A DNA stretch of 36,354 nt from an uncultured Eubacteriales bacterium (GTDB lineage Bacteria; Bacillota; Clostridia; Lachnospirales; Lachnospiraceae), in contig ONLK01000015.1 in the NCBI GenBank assembly GCA_900318615.1, positions 1 to 36,354 on the forward strand. The letters run 5' to 3'. The notes under the pieces were generated by a model, which saw nothing but the letters and a program-made list of their open reading frames with translations, was not told the origin of the DNA and ran no database searches. Shown here piece after piece: positions 22,350-31,669 of this stretch (its first letter is position 1; each line of letters starts with the position of its first letter). Position numbers and translations under genes: made by a program.

Positions 22350-25300
22350 TCAGCTGATGTGCCACACAACGTGACTGCCTTTTTCATCCTTCGTAACCAC
22401 CAGCTGATCTTCGATTTTCTGCTGCAGCTCGCTTACATGGGAAATGATCCCGATCAGCTTGGTTTCCCCGGCCATTTCCTGCAAAACCCGCACCGCCGTA
22501 TCGCGTGCCTGATCATCCAGTGTCCCGAAGCCTTCATCGATAAACATCATATCAATATTGATGGATGCCTTATTGGCGGTGATCTGATCCGCCATGCCCA
22601 GGGCCAGGGAAAGAGCCGCCATAAAGGACTCGCCGCCCGACAGCGTATTTACATCTCTTTCCCGGCCGGTGACCGAAGAGCGGACCATGAGATCCAGTCC
22701 CCGGTTTCTCCCCTGTCCTGCCGTATCAAGATCAACCATGCGGAATTCAAATCTTCCCATGGACATTTTGCGAAAGCGCGCATTGGCTGACTCAAGAATC
22801 TGGCTGAGGTAATATCTTTGAACAAATGTTTCAATGTCCATGCGTGCACCGGTTTCCTTTCCGGCTAACATGCTGTAAAGATGACTCAGATATTCCATCC
22901 GTTTTACTTTCCCGGATCCAATGTTCAACTCCTTCCTGAATTGATCCAGCGCCTTTTTATCCGTTTCGTAACGCTTCGCTGCCTCTGTCAGACGCTGCAG
23001 GCTATTCTGGTAATCGCTGTCCGCCTCCTTCTGCGCCTGTGCCAGGACATCCATGTCCGGTTTCTTCCGTCCGGCGATGGCGCTCTGCGCCGTCTTTTCC
23101 TGCTGCTGTGCTCCTGCTCTTTCGTTTTCAGACTCTGAAACACGGGCGCGCAGTTCTTCTGCATATTCTCTGGAACAGGTATCAACGATCTTCATCCACT
23201 TCTCTCCGGACATTTTTTTCTCCCGGAGCAGCTGTTCATACCTTTCCTTCCTTTCCGCGCACTTTTCCCCGAGCATCGGCAGTTCCTTCCGCCCGTTCTC
23301 AATCAGCCGCTCTGTTCCATCTTCCTGTGTCTTTCTTTCGCGAACCTGCAGGGAAAGCTGCTGCCAGATGCGCTGCGTGTTATCCCTCTGTTTCTGCGCC
23401 GTTCGAAGGGCGCGCATCGCATCCTCCGCCTCTGTAAAGCCGGTACTTTCCGCCTGTGTCCGGAGGCTTTCCAGTGTTGTCTTTGTGCGGGCCAGCTTCA
23501 GCTGTGCTTCCTGCGCCCCCAGGGAGGCGGCTTCGAGTCTCTGTTTCAGCAGGTTTCTTTGAGAATCAGCCTGGGAAAGATACGACTGCACCTGGGACAA
23601 TTTCTGTACATCCTGTGACCTTTCCAGTATTTCTCTGCCGAGCTGTTCTTTCCACCGGCCGACCGCTTTTTGAATACCGCCCCGGATCCGTGAAAACTTT
23701 TCCCGGTTACATTCCCCGTTTGACGCTGTTTCCGGGACATATTCCAGTTCCTTTGGCCGAAACTCAGGCGGCAGAATACGCGCCGCATGGCTGCTTAGAT
23801 GATGGAGATACATCTGTGCGTTTGTTTTCTTCTCTTCCAGCTGTGCATGCGCTCCGGCGGCGAAGGAAGCTGCCTGATTTTGTTCTTCGGAAAGCCGGCT
23901 CACCTCAGCGGAAAGCTGATCTATTTTCTCCCGGGTCAGGCCGGCGGTATCGTTGCTCTCATCCCGCTCAAATGCAGCCCTCTTTCCGGCCGCAGGAATG
24001 TTCTTTGCATTAACGCTGCACGGATGAGGATGTTCCCGCGAGCCGCATACCGGACACGGTTCTCCTTCCCTCAGTGTCTGTGCGAGAAATCCGGCCGTAT
24101 TATCAAGAAACAGGGAGCGCCGCTGCTGATACCGGGCGTTGGCCTGCTGATAGCTGTCCCTCGCCGCCGCGTACCGCCTGGCAGCATTCTCCGCCCTTTT
24201 CTCTGCCTCCTCTGCCATCCGGATCTGCTGATCCAGCTGGTTTTCTTCTTCGGCAAGCGAATCCGCTTCCTTATTGTTTTCTTCACATTTATCCAGCCGT
24301 TCCTGCGCCCCCAGAAGGCGGGTCTGTTCCGCCTGCCGCAGCGCCGTCTGTTTTTCAAAATCTTCCGCCGCCCGGCGGCATTTTTCTTCCGCATCCCGCG
24401 CTGACTGCGTCAGCGCCTGCTGCTCCTCCAGGTCCTTCTGTGCCTGCCTCTGCCGGCGGAATATGTCTTCGGCGCGCTCTGCTTTATCACGGACCGCGGT
24501 AAAATTCTGGAGCGCCTGATCCATGCCTGTTTTCGCTTCTGTGAGGTTTTTCTCTGCCTCCTCACGCAGGCTTTTCAGCTGCGGCAGAATCTGTTCCTGT
24601 TTGTCCAGTTCCTTCGCGCGGGAATCATAGTCCTTCTGTGCGTCCTGCCAGGAGGTGTAGTATGGCTGTATCCCGTAGGCCGTCTCAATGAGCGTAATCA
24701 TCTCCCGGCTGCGTTTTATTTCCGGTTCCCTTTTTCTCAGCAGGTCCAAATTCTCCCGCGCTTCCTCCAGCTGGCGGTAGGACACCCTCAGACTTTCCGC
24801 CTGGTCAAAGGCGGTGTGCGCCGCATCTCTCCGGGCGGACGATCTGGCATTCTCCCTCTGCGCACTCTCCCGGACGCTGTCAAGATAACCGCAGATTTGT
24901 TCCAGATGACCGGCAAAGGTCTGAAAAACAGAGATGTTGAAATGCTGAAGCTGCAGAACCGTCTGCTGCTCCTCCTGAAAGGAAGATGCCGTCAATACCG
25001 GTGTTTCGTCCGTTTCCTGGGACATTTTTTCGTATTCTTCCGGGTACAGAGGCGGCATTTCTTCCGGTACGATCACATCCTGTGCATATTTCCGGCAGAT
25101 GGCCAGCACACCCGCTGTCTGGTCTTTCTGTTCATTCATCTGCAACTGCAGTTCACTGACTATGCTGCTGTAAATTTCCGTGCCGAACAGTTTGCGGAAA
25201 ATTTCCTTTTTTCTGTTGGAATCCGTGCGCAGCACATCCATAAACTCGCCCTGCGCAATCATGACAACCTGCATGAACTGCTCCCGGGTAAGTCCCACAA

Positions 25301-25769
25301 TCTGCCTGATTTTTTCATTTGTTTCCTTCAGGCTGAGCGCCAGCGGCACTCCCGCTTCTTCCTCCGGGCTGCTGCTGACCAGGCGCGTCAGCTGTACTTT
25401 TTCCGCCGCGCGCACCCGGGACGGATGTGTGGATTTCCCGCTTCTCCTGGATTCGTGCCAGTGCTGCGGTTCCCGGTTTACCACATAAATATTTTCCGTG
25501 CCATCTTCGATTTCCGAAAATCGAAGCTCCACATACGGCCGGACATTGCTGTCCGAAAACTGACTCTGAAGCTCCGTGCCCCTGCGGACATCCCGTCCTG
25601 ATCCGCCCTCGCCGTACAGGGCAAAGACAATGGCGTCAAATATCATTGTTTTTCCGGCGCCGGTGTCGCCGGTAATCAGAAACAGCTGCTGATTCGGTGC
25701 TGTGAAGTCAATCACCGTGCGCTGTGCGTAGGATCCGAACGCCTGCATGGTAAGTTTCAGTGGTCTCAT
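22350..25769 (-). CDS. sbcC: SbcC, exonuclease SbcCD ATPase subunit
   Basis: A 1139-residue Rad50-like ATPase that with SbcD cleaves DNA hairpins and processes double-strand breaks. Walker A is GDTGAGKT (residues 34-41). The long central part is Gln/Glu/Arg-rich coiled coil, with the zinc-hook CPVCG near residue 570. The ABC signature LSGGESFMAALSLALG is near residue 1041 and Walker B with Glu (MMFIDEGFGTLDDQA) near 1075. Full length. Its ATG overlaps the sbcD stop as ATGA, indicating coupled translation. Confidence 0.97.
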   Translation of the reverse strand: MRPLKLTMQAFGSYAQRTVIDFTAPNQQLFLITGDTGAGKTMIFDAIVFALYGEGGSGRDVRRGTELQSQFSDSNVRPYVELRFSEIEDGTENIYVVNREPQHWHESRRSGKSTHPSRVRAAEKVQLTRLVSSSPEEEAGVPLALSLKETNEKIRQIVGLTREQFMQVVMIAQGEFMDVLRTDSNRKKEIFRKLFGTEIYSSIVSELQLQMNEQKDQTAGVLAICRKYAQDVIVPEEMPPLYPEEYEKMSQETDETPVLTASSFQEEQQTVLQLQHFNISVFQTFAGHLEQICGYLDSVRESAQRENARSSARRDAAHTAFDQAESLRVSYRQLEEARENLDLLRKREPEIKRSREMITLIETAYGIQPYYTSWQDAQKDYDSRAKELDKQEQILPQLKSLREEAEKNLTEAKTGMDQALQNFTAVRDKAERAEDIFRRQRQAQKDLEEQQALTQSARDAEEKCRRAAEDFEKQTALRQAEQTRLLGAQERLDKCEENNKEADSLAEEENQLDQQIRMAEEAEKRAENAARRYAAARDSYQQANARYQQRRSLFLDNTAGFLAQTLREGEPCPVCGSREHPHPCSVNAKNIPAAGKRAAFERDESNDTAGLTREKIDQLSAEVSRLSEEQNQAASFAAGAHAQLEEKKTNAQMYLHHLSSHAARILPPEFRPKELEYVPETASNGECNREKFSRIRGGIQKAVGRWKEQLGREILERSQDVQKLSQVQSYLSQADSQRNLLKQRLEAASLGAQEAQLKLARTKTTLESLRTQAESTGFTEAEDAMRALRTAQKQRDNTQRIWQQLSLQVRERKTQEDGTERLIENGRKELPMLGEKCAERKERYEQLLREKKMSGEKWMKIVDTCSREYAEELRARVSESENERAGAQQQEKTAQSAIAGRKKPDMDVLAQAQKEADSDYQNSLQRLTEAAKRYETDKKALDQFRKELNIGSGKVKRMEYLSHLYSMLAGKETGARMDIETFVQRYYLSQILESANARFRKMSMGRFEFRMVDLDTAGQGRNRGLDLMVRSSVTGRERDVNTLSGGESFMAALSLALGMADQITANKASINIDMMFIDEGFGTLDDQARDTAVRVLQEMAGETKLIGIISHVSELQQKIEDQLVVTKDEKGSHVVWHIS

Positions 25770-26941
25770 GCCTGTCCCTGCCCTCCCTGTACTTTATTGA
25801 TGACTTCCCTTAAAAGTGCCAGTTCCTCCTCCTTCGCCCGCTCTCCGATGAGATCGCGGCAAAGGTCGTAAGGATCCGTTTTGCCGGACCTGACAGCGTA
25901 TGTTCCGGCTTCGTAATCCATCCGGTCCGGTATTTTCCTGACAATCTCCAGAAGATGAGGGAAGGTCCGGCGCAGCATCTCGAGTATGGCCGGCGGCGTA
26001 TACGCCGGATCGGTCAGAACGATCCGCACATAATCATCGGTCGGATGCTGCATGACTTCCTGTGAGGTTCCCTCCATAACCCGCACCTGGCGGAGGGGAA
26101 GGAGCGGAAGAAGCTGCATGGAAACCTCCCCCTTTTCCTTCAGCTCCACCTCCAGTATTCCCTTCTTTTGTCCGCGCTCATCCACCGAATAGGCAAGCGG
26201 CGTACCGCAGTACCGCCAGCAGTCTCTGCCTGCTTTCATCGGTTTGTGAATGTGTCCCAGGGCTGCGTAGTCGAACGGCTCAAGAACACGGGTGCTTACC
26301 TGGTCAATATTTCCGATGGTGACGATCTCCGACTCCATCCGTTCGATATTCCCGGCATCCTCTCCCTGCGGAAGATAAAACTGATGGCTTACCAGCACGT
26401 TCCTTTCTTCCGGATGAAGACGGCCGTCCTCGATTTCTCTCCGGAAAAGGCGCTGCAGGGTCTCATCGTAGCTTGCGTTATTTCCGTTTTCATCCGTCCC
26501 GACAATCGCCTTTACCATGGAAGGTTTTACAAACGGAAGCAGGAAAAAGCCGACACTGCCGTATTCGTCCTGAAGCACAACCTTTTCAATATACTGATCC
26601 GCCTTCATGGGAGGAAGTCCGATCATGTGAATGTTCTGGCGTTCCAGCACCCGGCGGTACACGTCAATCCGCGCCGGACTGTCGTGGTTGCCGCTGATCA
26701 TCATAATCTCGCAGCGGGGAAGATGCTCCGTCAGGCCGGAAACAAAATAATCAAACAGTTCTACCGCCTCCGCCGATGGAACCGCCCGGTCATAAATATC
26801 CCCGGCGATGACAATGGCATCCGGTTCTTCCTGCCGGGCTGTCTTTATGATCTGATCCAGTATATACCTCTGATCTTCGAGAAGATCACGGTTGTAAAGG
26901 CGAAGTCCGATATGAAGGTCGGAAAGATGGAAGAATCTCAT
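25766..26941 (-). CDS. sbcD: SbcD, exonuclease SbcCD nuclease subunit
   Basis: A 391-residue Mre11-like metallophosphoesterase. Metal-binding motifs in order are DLH (residues 8-10), GDIYD (47-51), GNHDS (84-88), VSHQFYLP and the LGHIHKP pair. The ATG at 26941 has AGGAGG 8 bases upstream and gives the family's normal N-terminus MRFFHLSDLH; the frame extends further upstream only into the rlmD-like gene. It works with SbcC, encoded next with a 4-base overlap, and follows the methyltransferase by 44 bases. Confidence 0.96.
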   Translation of the reverse strand: MRFFHLSDLHIGLRLYNRDLLEDQRYILDQIIKTARQEEPDAIVIAGDIYDRAVPSAEAVELFDYFVSGLTEHLPRCEIMMISGNHDSPARIDVYRRVLERQNIHMIGLPPMKADQYIEKVVLQDEYGSVGFFLLPFVKPSMVKAIVGTDENGNNASYDETLQRLFRREIEDGRLHPEERNVLVSHQFYLPQGEDAGNIERMESEIVTIGNIDQVSTRVLEPFDYAALGHIHKPMKAGRDCWRYCGTPLAYSVDERGQKKGILEVELKEKGEVSMQLLPLLPLRQVRVMEGTSQEVMQHPTDDYVRIVLTDPAYTPPAILEMLRRTFPHLLEIVRKIPDRMDYEAGTYAVRSGKTDPYDLCRDLIGERAKEEELALLREVINKVQGGQGQA

Positions 26942-26985
26942 GATGCACCCTCCTGTTTTTTCTGTGCCGGTCTGTTTTTCCGCGC

Positions 26986-28365
26986 TTACGCTTCCTGCCT
27001 GGAAAGGCTGCAGATGGTTTCTACCGAGGCGGTGCCAGGAAACATATCGATCATACTGCATCGCTGCGGCCGGTATCCGCATTTCATCAGTTCTCCGAGG
27101 TCGCGCTGCAGTGAGGTTGGCTTGCAGGAAACGTAGACCATGTGCGGTACCTGATAGCTGATAATTTTCCTCAGCGCATGCGGATTAACACCCTCGCGCG
27201 GCGGATCCAGTACAATCAGATCCGGTTTTTCCGTCAGTTCGTCCAGCACCTTCAGCACATCCCCCGCAATAAAGCTGCAGTTGTCCAGATGATTAAGCCG
27301 GGCATTTTCGCGTGCTGCTTCGACCGCTTCCTCCACTATTTCAACCCCGGTCACATGTTCGGCGACCGGCGACAGGATCTGAGCGATGGTTCCCGTTCCG
27401 CTGTAAAGATCATAAATGTTTTTTCCGCGGGTTTCCCCGATGTACTCCTGTACCCGGCGGTAGAGCAGCTCCGCCCCGCGGGGATTTGTCTGAAAGAAGG
27501 AAAAAATAGTTACCTTGAATTTCAGTCCCAATAGTTCCTCATAAAAATAATTCTGTCCGTAGAGGATACTGGTTTCCTGATTGTTGACGGCATCCGCGAG
27601 ACTATCGTTATGGGTGTGCAGAATACCGCAGATTCGGCCTTCCAGGTTCAGCTTCAGGAGCGCTCTTGCCAGTTCTTTCTCCAGTGCTTCTTCCTCCTGC
27701 CTGGCTATCTGTGTGGATGTTACCAGATCGACAAGAAGATCCCCGGTGGCGGAGGATCCACGCACAACCAGATGCCGCAGATACCCCTTGTGGCTGCTTC
27801 GATGATAGAACGCAAGTGCGAAGCGCCTGCATACATCAAGCACAGTCTTCAGAATTTTCTTAAAATCATCGTTGATAATACGGCAGTCTTCCACGGTAAC
27901 AATATCATAATAGCTGTTTTGCCGGTGCATTCCCAGTGCCAGCGGACCGCCCATGTATTCATCGCCAAAGGAAAACTCCATTTTATTTCGGTATCCGAAG
28001 ACGGACGGACTTGGCTCAATACCTTCGAACTTTTCCTCCGGCACCAGTCCCTCCAGCAGTTTTTTCACCTGGTGTTCCTTCAGTTTCAGCTGGTCTTCGT
28101 ACGGAAGCTGACGGTACACACATCCGCCGCAGCTTCCGAAATGGCGGCAGTCCGGTTCAATTTCACCGGGTGCCTTTTCAAGAACCTCCAGCGGCCACGC
28201 TTCCGCTCTGCCGGAGCGTACCTTCAAAACACGGCAGCGGACACGCTGTCCCGGGACCGTATTTTTTACGTAAATCGTCCGGCCGGCTCCCGGAAGATGC
28301 GCTGTCCCCCGCGCCGGAAAGCTGACATCTTCAATGCTGCATTCAATTACATCACCCTTTTTCAT
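26986..28365 (-). CDS. rlmD: RlmD-type 23S rRNA (uracil-C5)-methyltransferase with TRAM domain
   Basis: A 459-residue RumA/RlmD-family enzyme. The N-terminal TRAM domain (IECSIEDVSFPARGTAHLPG, GQRVRCRVL) binds RNA and is followed by the Fe-S cluster motif CRHFGSCGGCVY. Then come FFQTNPRGAELLY, the SAM motif DLYSGTGTIAQIL, VLDPPREGV, and the catalytic cysteine in YVSCKPTSLQRDL. This is the more canonical of two paralogues in the window. The exact target (U1939, U747 or both, as in Firmicute RlmCD) is not decidable here. The ATG at 28365 has GGAGG 10 bases upstream; an earlier ATG at 28404 lacks an RBS. It probably heads the rlmD-sbcD-sbcC operon. Confidence 0.92.
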   Translation of the reverse strand: MKKGDVIECSIEDVSFPARGTAHLPGAGRTIYVKNTVPGQRVRCRVLKVRSGRAEAWPLEVLEKAPGEIEPDCRHFGSCGGCVYRQLPYEDQLKLKEHQVKKLLEGLVPEEKFEGIEPSPSVFGYRNKMEFSFGDEYMGGPLALGMHRQNSYYDIVTVEDCRIINDDFKKILKTVLDVCRRFALAFYHRSSHKGYLRHLVVRGSSATGDLLVDLVTSTQIARQEEEALEKELARALLKLNLEGRICGILHTHNDSLADAVNNQETSILYGQNYFYEELLGLKFKVTIFSFFQTNPRGAELLYRRVQEYIGETRGKNIYDLYSGTGTIAQILSPVAEHVTGVEIVEEAVEAARENARLNHLDNCSFIAGDVLKVLDELTEKPDLIVLDPPREGVNPHALRKIISYQVPHMVYVSCKPTSLQRDLGELMKCGYRPQRCSMIDMFPGTASVETICSLSRQEA

Positions 28366-28410
28366 ACATCCCGTTCCTCCGGTAGATTCTGTTTTTGTAT
28401 CCATTGCCGC

Positions 28411-28452
28411 AAAAGGGCTGCCGCATTACGCTCTGGTAAAATGCAGCAGCCC
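28411..28452 (-). terminator. Intrinsic terminator of the acidic membrane protein gene
   Basis: On the minus strand GGGCTGCTGCATT (28452-28440) pairs with AATGCGGCAGCCC (28427-28415), one wobble, followed by TTTT. The short T-run makes it moderate. Confidence 0.65.
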
Positions 28453-28540
28453 CGTTCCTGTACTCTTTCTTAAGGATTGAATGTTAACTTAAATCTCTCC
28501 GTAAATTCCGGAGCATGTCTCTGAAAAGACATCTTCCGCA

Positions 28541-28906
28541 TTATTCTGCTGACGGTTCCGCATCTGCGGCTCCGGCATCCTCTGCCGCCCCGTCTTCCGC
28601 AGTCTTTTCCGCAGCCTCAGCTTCTTCTCCCTCCGCCGCTTTTTCTGCGTCCTGCTCCCCGGCATCGGTGTTTTCCGCTTCTTCTTTGGCGCCGTCCTCG
28701 TCCTCCTCGAAGAAGTCGTCAAAGTCATCGTCAAAATCATCGTCAAAATCTTCCAGATAGTCCGGACTGAAGTAACGATAAAGCGCGTAACATACGGCAG
28801 CTATCGCTGCAATAATTCCAATGATCGCAAATACCCACAGCACCTTGTTTTTTTTCTTTTCATGCTCTTCCGATTTCAGTAACTTTTTCAATTCGTTTAT
28901 TTTCAT
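28541..28906 (-). CDS. Small membrane protein with a very acidic C-terminal tail
   Basis: A 121-residue protein of unknown function. A basic, Lys-rich N-terminus (about 22 residues) precedes a single transmembrane helix (VLWVFAIIGIIAAIAAVCYAL, about residues 23-43). After FSPDYLEDF comes a DFDD-DFDD-DFDD repeat at 12-base period, then a Glu/Ala tail to the end. The charge asymmetry predicts the N-terminus inside and the acidic tail outside. Similar small proteins are common in Lachnospiraceae, to my knowledge without an assigned role. The RBS AAAGGA is 10 bases before ATG. A TATAAT (28967-28962) lies upstream. Confidence 0.75.
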   Translation of the reverse strand: MKINELKKLLKSEEHEKKKNKVLWVFAIIGIIAAIAAVCYALYRYFSPDYLEDFDDDFDDDFDDFFEEDEDGAKEEAENTDAGEQDAEKAAEGEEAEAAEKTAEDGAAEDAGAADAEPSAE

Positions 28907-28961
28907 AACAGCTGTATCCTTTCTCTTATTTGCGAAGTAGATTATGGAAATAATTGAATAA

Positions 28962-28967
28962 ATTATA
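28962..28967 (-). promoter_or_regulatory. -10 box upstream of the acidic membrane protein
   Basis: A perfect TATAAT on the minus strand sits in AT-rich sequence 56 bases before the ATG. No convincing -35 is seen 16-18 bases upstream. Confidence 0.45.
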
Positions 28968-29004
28968 TCATAAATACTGCGTTTTTTCTACTGAATATAA
29001 AACT

Positions 29005-31263
29005 TCACACTTTCTTAAGTTTTGCGAAGCCGGCAAACATTTTCTTTACGCCGACGCGGTCGAAGTCAACGCTAACCTCGTAATCGCGGCCGCCGTCTCT
29101 GATTTCACGAACCGTCCCGTCGCCAAACTTAATATGATGGACACGGTCGCCAATCCCGTAGGACAGTGTTGCTGTTTTCTTTACCTTATAGACATTCAGA
29201 TCCTTCAGATTTTCGCGGAAAGCGCTCCTTGCCTGCTGACGCTCCCTCCGCACTCTGGTCATCCGCGCCGTACCCCCGGCCGCGGATCCTTCCTCCGGAG
29301 AGTTTCCGTTCTGGGTACGCTGCTGCCGGTTTGCGTTTGTCTGGAGCAGATCCTCCGGGATTTCACGTATAAACCGGGACACGCGGTTGTACTGAACCTG
29401 ACCGCGAATCATGCGTGAGCGGGCCGCGGTCAGCGTCAGATCTTTCCGGGCACGCGTAATGCCTACGTAGCACAGCCGGCGCTCCTCCTCAATCGACTCC
29501 TGACCGTCCTCGGCCATGATGCTCATGTAGCTCGGGAAAAGGTTTTCTTCCATTCCGGCGATATAGACATTATCAAATTCCAGCCCTTTGGCACTGTGCA
29601 GCGTCATGAGCACCACCTGATGTCCGTTCTCCTCCAGATTGTCGATATCCGCCACGAGAGCGACTTCCTCCAGGAAGCCGGCCAAAGACGCCTCCTCATT
29701 ATCTTCCTCATAGGCTGCGGCCTTGGAGATCAGCTCATCCAGGTTTTCCATACGTTCGAGCGCCTCGTCGCTGCCTTCGGCCTTCAGTTCATTCACATAG
29801 CCTGTCGTATCCAGAATATTGCTGATCAGCTCCGTCACCGACATCATCTGCGCCTTCGTACGGAAAGCGCGGATCGAGCTGACAAAATTCTCCATCTTCG
29901 TCTCCCCGCGTCCGATGCCCGGAATCTCACGCGCCTTTTCCAGCGCCTGGTAAAAGCTCAGACCGTTGACGCTGGCGTATTGTTCCGCGCGCTCAATGCT
30001 GGTAGCCCCGATGCCGCGTTTGGGGATGTTAATGATACGGCGCACCGCCAGATCATCGCTGGCGTTGCTGATGGTTTTCAGATACGCCAGAACGTCCTTG
30101 ATTTCCTTTCGGGAATAAAAGTTAATGCCGCCGATGATCTTATACGGAATGTTCGCCATCATCAGTTTTTCCTCGAGAAGGCGGGACTGAGCGTTGGTCC
30201 GGTACAAAATAGCACAGTCTTCGTAACTGTACAGTCCTTTCGATACCTTCCGCTGAATATCGTTGCAGATAAAGTCTGCCTCCTCATACCCGGAGCCAAG
30301 CTGCATAAAACGCACCTGGCTGCCCTCGCCGTTGTCTGTCCACAGGGTCTTTTCCTTACGTCCGTGATTGTTATGGATCACACTGTTGGCGACATTCAGA
30401 ATATTTTTCGTGGAACGATAGTTCTGTTCCAGCCGGATCACCTTCGTATTCGGAAAAACCTTCTCGAAGTTCAGGATATTGCCGATGTTGGCCCCGCGAA
30501 AGCGATAGATGGACTGATCGTCATCTCCGACGACGCACAGATTTTTATACCGGGCAGAGAGAAGATGCACAAACTCGAACTGAGCGGTGTTGGTGTCCTG
30601 ATATTCATCGACCATGATGAAGCGGAAGCGATCCTGATAATATTCGAGTACATCCGGACACTTTCTGAAAAGCTCTACCGTTTTGAAAAGAAGATCATCA
30701 AAGTCAAGTGCATTGTTCTTTTTCAGCTGAGACTGATATTCCCGGTAAATCCTTGCTGTTGTGAGAGCTGCCGGGTTGCCCGCTGAATTTTTTTCGTACT
30801 CATCCGGTCCGATCAGCTCATCCTTTGCCGATGACAAAAGCCCCATGATGGTCCGCTCTTTGTAAACGGCAGGATCTGCTTTCAATGCTTTCATGACACT
30901 TTTAATGACGGATTTCTGATCTTCCGTATCGTAAATGTCAAAATGCGGGTCGTATCCGATCCGGTCGGCAAAGCGGCGAAGAATCCGGCAGCAGGTGCTG
31001 TGGAATGTGGCGGTCCACACACCGCGTCCTTCGTCCCCGAGCTGTTTTTCCACACGGCTCTTCATCTCTCCCGCCGCTTTGTTTGTAAATGTGATCGCCA
31101 GAATATTCCACGGATCCACCTGTTTCTCACTGATCAGCCACGCAATCCGGTTGGTCAGCACTCTTGTTTTTCCGGATCCGGCTCCGGCGAGAATGAGCAG
31201 CGGCCCCTCGTAATGGCATACAGCCTCCTGCTGCTCCTTGTTCAGCTTCTGTAATGACTCCAT
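29005..31263 (-). CDS. pcrA: PcrA/UvrD-type ATP-dependent DNA helicase
   Basis: A 752-residue superfamily 1A helicase. Walker A is AGAGSGKT (residues 26-33); ITFTNKAAGEM, VDEYQDTNTAQFEFV, GDDDQSIYRFRGA, LEQNYRST, TLHSAKGLEFDNVYIAGM and EERRLCYVGITRAR are helicase motifs Ia to VI. The C-terminus carries the Tudor-like module typical of PcrA (GIGDRVHHIKFGDGTVREI) that contacts RNA polymerase. Involved in repair, replication-conflict resolution and plasmid replication. It starts 15 bases after a small conserved-looking gene on the same strand. Confidence 0.97.
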   Translation of the reverse strand: MESLQKLNKEQQEAVCHYEGPLLILAGAGSGKTRVLTNRIAWLISEKQVDPWNILAITFTNKAAGEMKSRVEKQLGDEGRGVWTATFHSTCCRILRRFADRIGYDPHFDIYDTEDQKSVIKSVMKALKADPAVYKERTIMGLLSSAKDELIGPDEYEKNSAGNPAALTTARIYREYQSQLKKNNALDFDDLLFKTVELFRKCPDVLEYYQDRFRFIMVDEYQDTNTAQFEFVHLLSARYKNLCVVGDDDQSIYRFRGANIGNILNFEKVFPNTKVIRLEQNYRSTKNILNVANSVIHNNHGRKEKTLWTDNGEGSQVRFMQLGSGYEEADFICNDIQRKVSKGLYSYEDCAILYRTNAQSRLLEEKLMMANIPYKIIGGINFYSRKEIKDVLAYLKTISNASDDLAVRRIINIPKRGIGATSIERAEQYASVNGLSFYQALEKAREIPGIGRGETKMENFVSSIRAFRTKAQMMSVTELISNILDTTGYVNELKAEGSDEALERMENLDELISKAAAYEEDNEEASLAGFLEEVALVADIDNLEENGHQVVLMTLHSAKGLEFDNVYIAGMEENLFPSYMSIMAEDGQESIEEERRLCYVGITRARKDLTLTAARSRMIRGQVQYNRVSRFIREIPEDLLQTNANRQQRTQNGNSPEEGSAAGGTARMTRVRRERQQARSAFRENLKDLNVYKVKKTATLSYGIGDRVHHIKFGDGTVREIRDGGRDYEVSVDFDRVGVKKMFAGFAKLKKV

Positions 31264-31278
31264 ATATCCCTTTCCTGG

Positions 31279-31509
31279 TTAATCTTCAAATTGCGCTACA
31301 ACCGTCCAGCCGCTTTCATCCGTCCGGACCCCGGTAACGACTCCCTCAAAATTTTTCAGACGTTCCCGGTTTTCATAATTGCCGGACATGGCAATCGCCG
31401 GCTCGATGGTATAATACCAGCTGTACGGAAGGACTCCCTCCGATACATGTATGTGATCCCCGGGCTTAACCAGTCCTTCCCGTTCCATTTTAAACTCCAT
31501 CGTCCGCAT
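31279..31509 (-). CDS. Small protein of unknown function upstream of pcrA
   Basis: A 76-residue soluble protein that I do not recognise. The composition is normal for a folded protein, with a possible small beta-barrel ([45 protein letters not shown]). The ATG at 31509 is chosen for GGAGG 8 bases upstream; a longer frame begins at 31539 but would contain the RBS. It shares a promoter (31545-31573) and a 15-base gap with pcrA, so the two are co-transcribed. Confidence 0.75.
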   Translation of the reverse strand: MRTMEFKMEREGLVKPGDHIHVSEGVLPYSWYYTIEPAIAMSGNYENRERLKNFEGVVTGVRTDESGWTVVAQFED

Positions 31510-31544
31510 AAGAATCTCCTCCGGCAGAACTTTCTGCAACGTAC

Positions 31545-31573
31545 ATTGTATCCTTTCCCGGTGGTTGCGTCAA
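31545..31573 (-). promoter_or_regulatory. Promoter of the small gene and pcrA
   Basis: On the minus strand TTGACG (31573-31568) and TACAAT (31550-31545) are 17 bases apart. Confidence 0.75.
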
Positions 31574-31588
31574 CTGATTGTGGGATGC

Positions 31589-31617
31589 TTGCCAGCCGCG
31601 ATACGGACGGTTATAAT
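31589..31617 (+). promoter_or_regulatory. Promoter of the DUF1836 gene
   Basis: TTGCCA (31589-31594) and a perfect TATAAT (31612-31617) are 17 bases apart. It is divergent from the pcrA-side promoter, with their -35 boxes 15 bases apart. Confidence 0.8.
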
Positions 31618-31669
31618 AGGTTCCGTACCTACATTGCTTCTTTATGTCTTATGTTTTTGAGGTGCTGCC

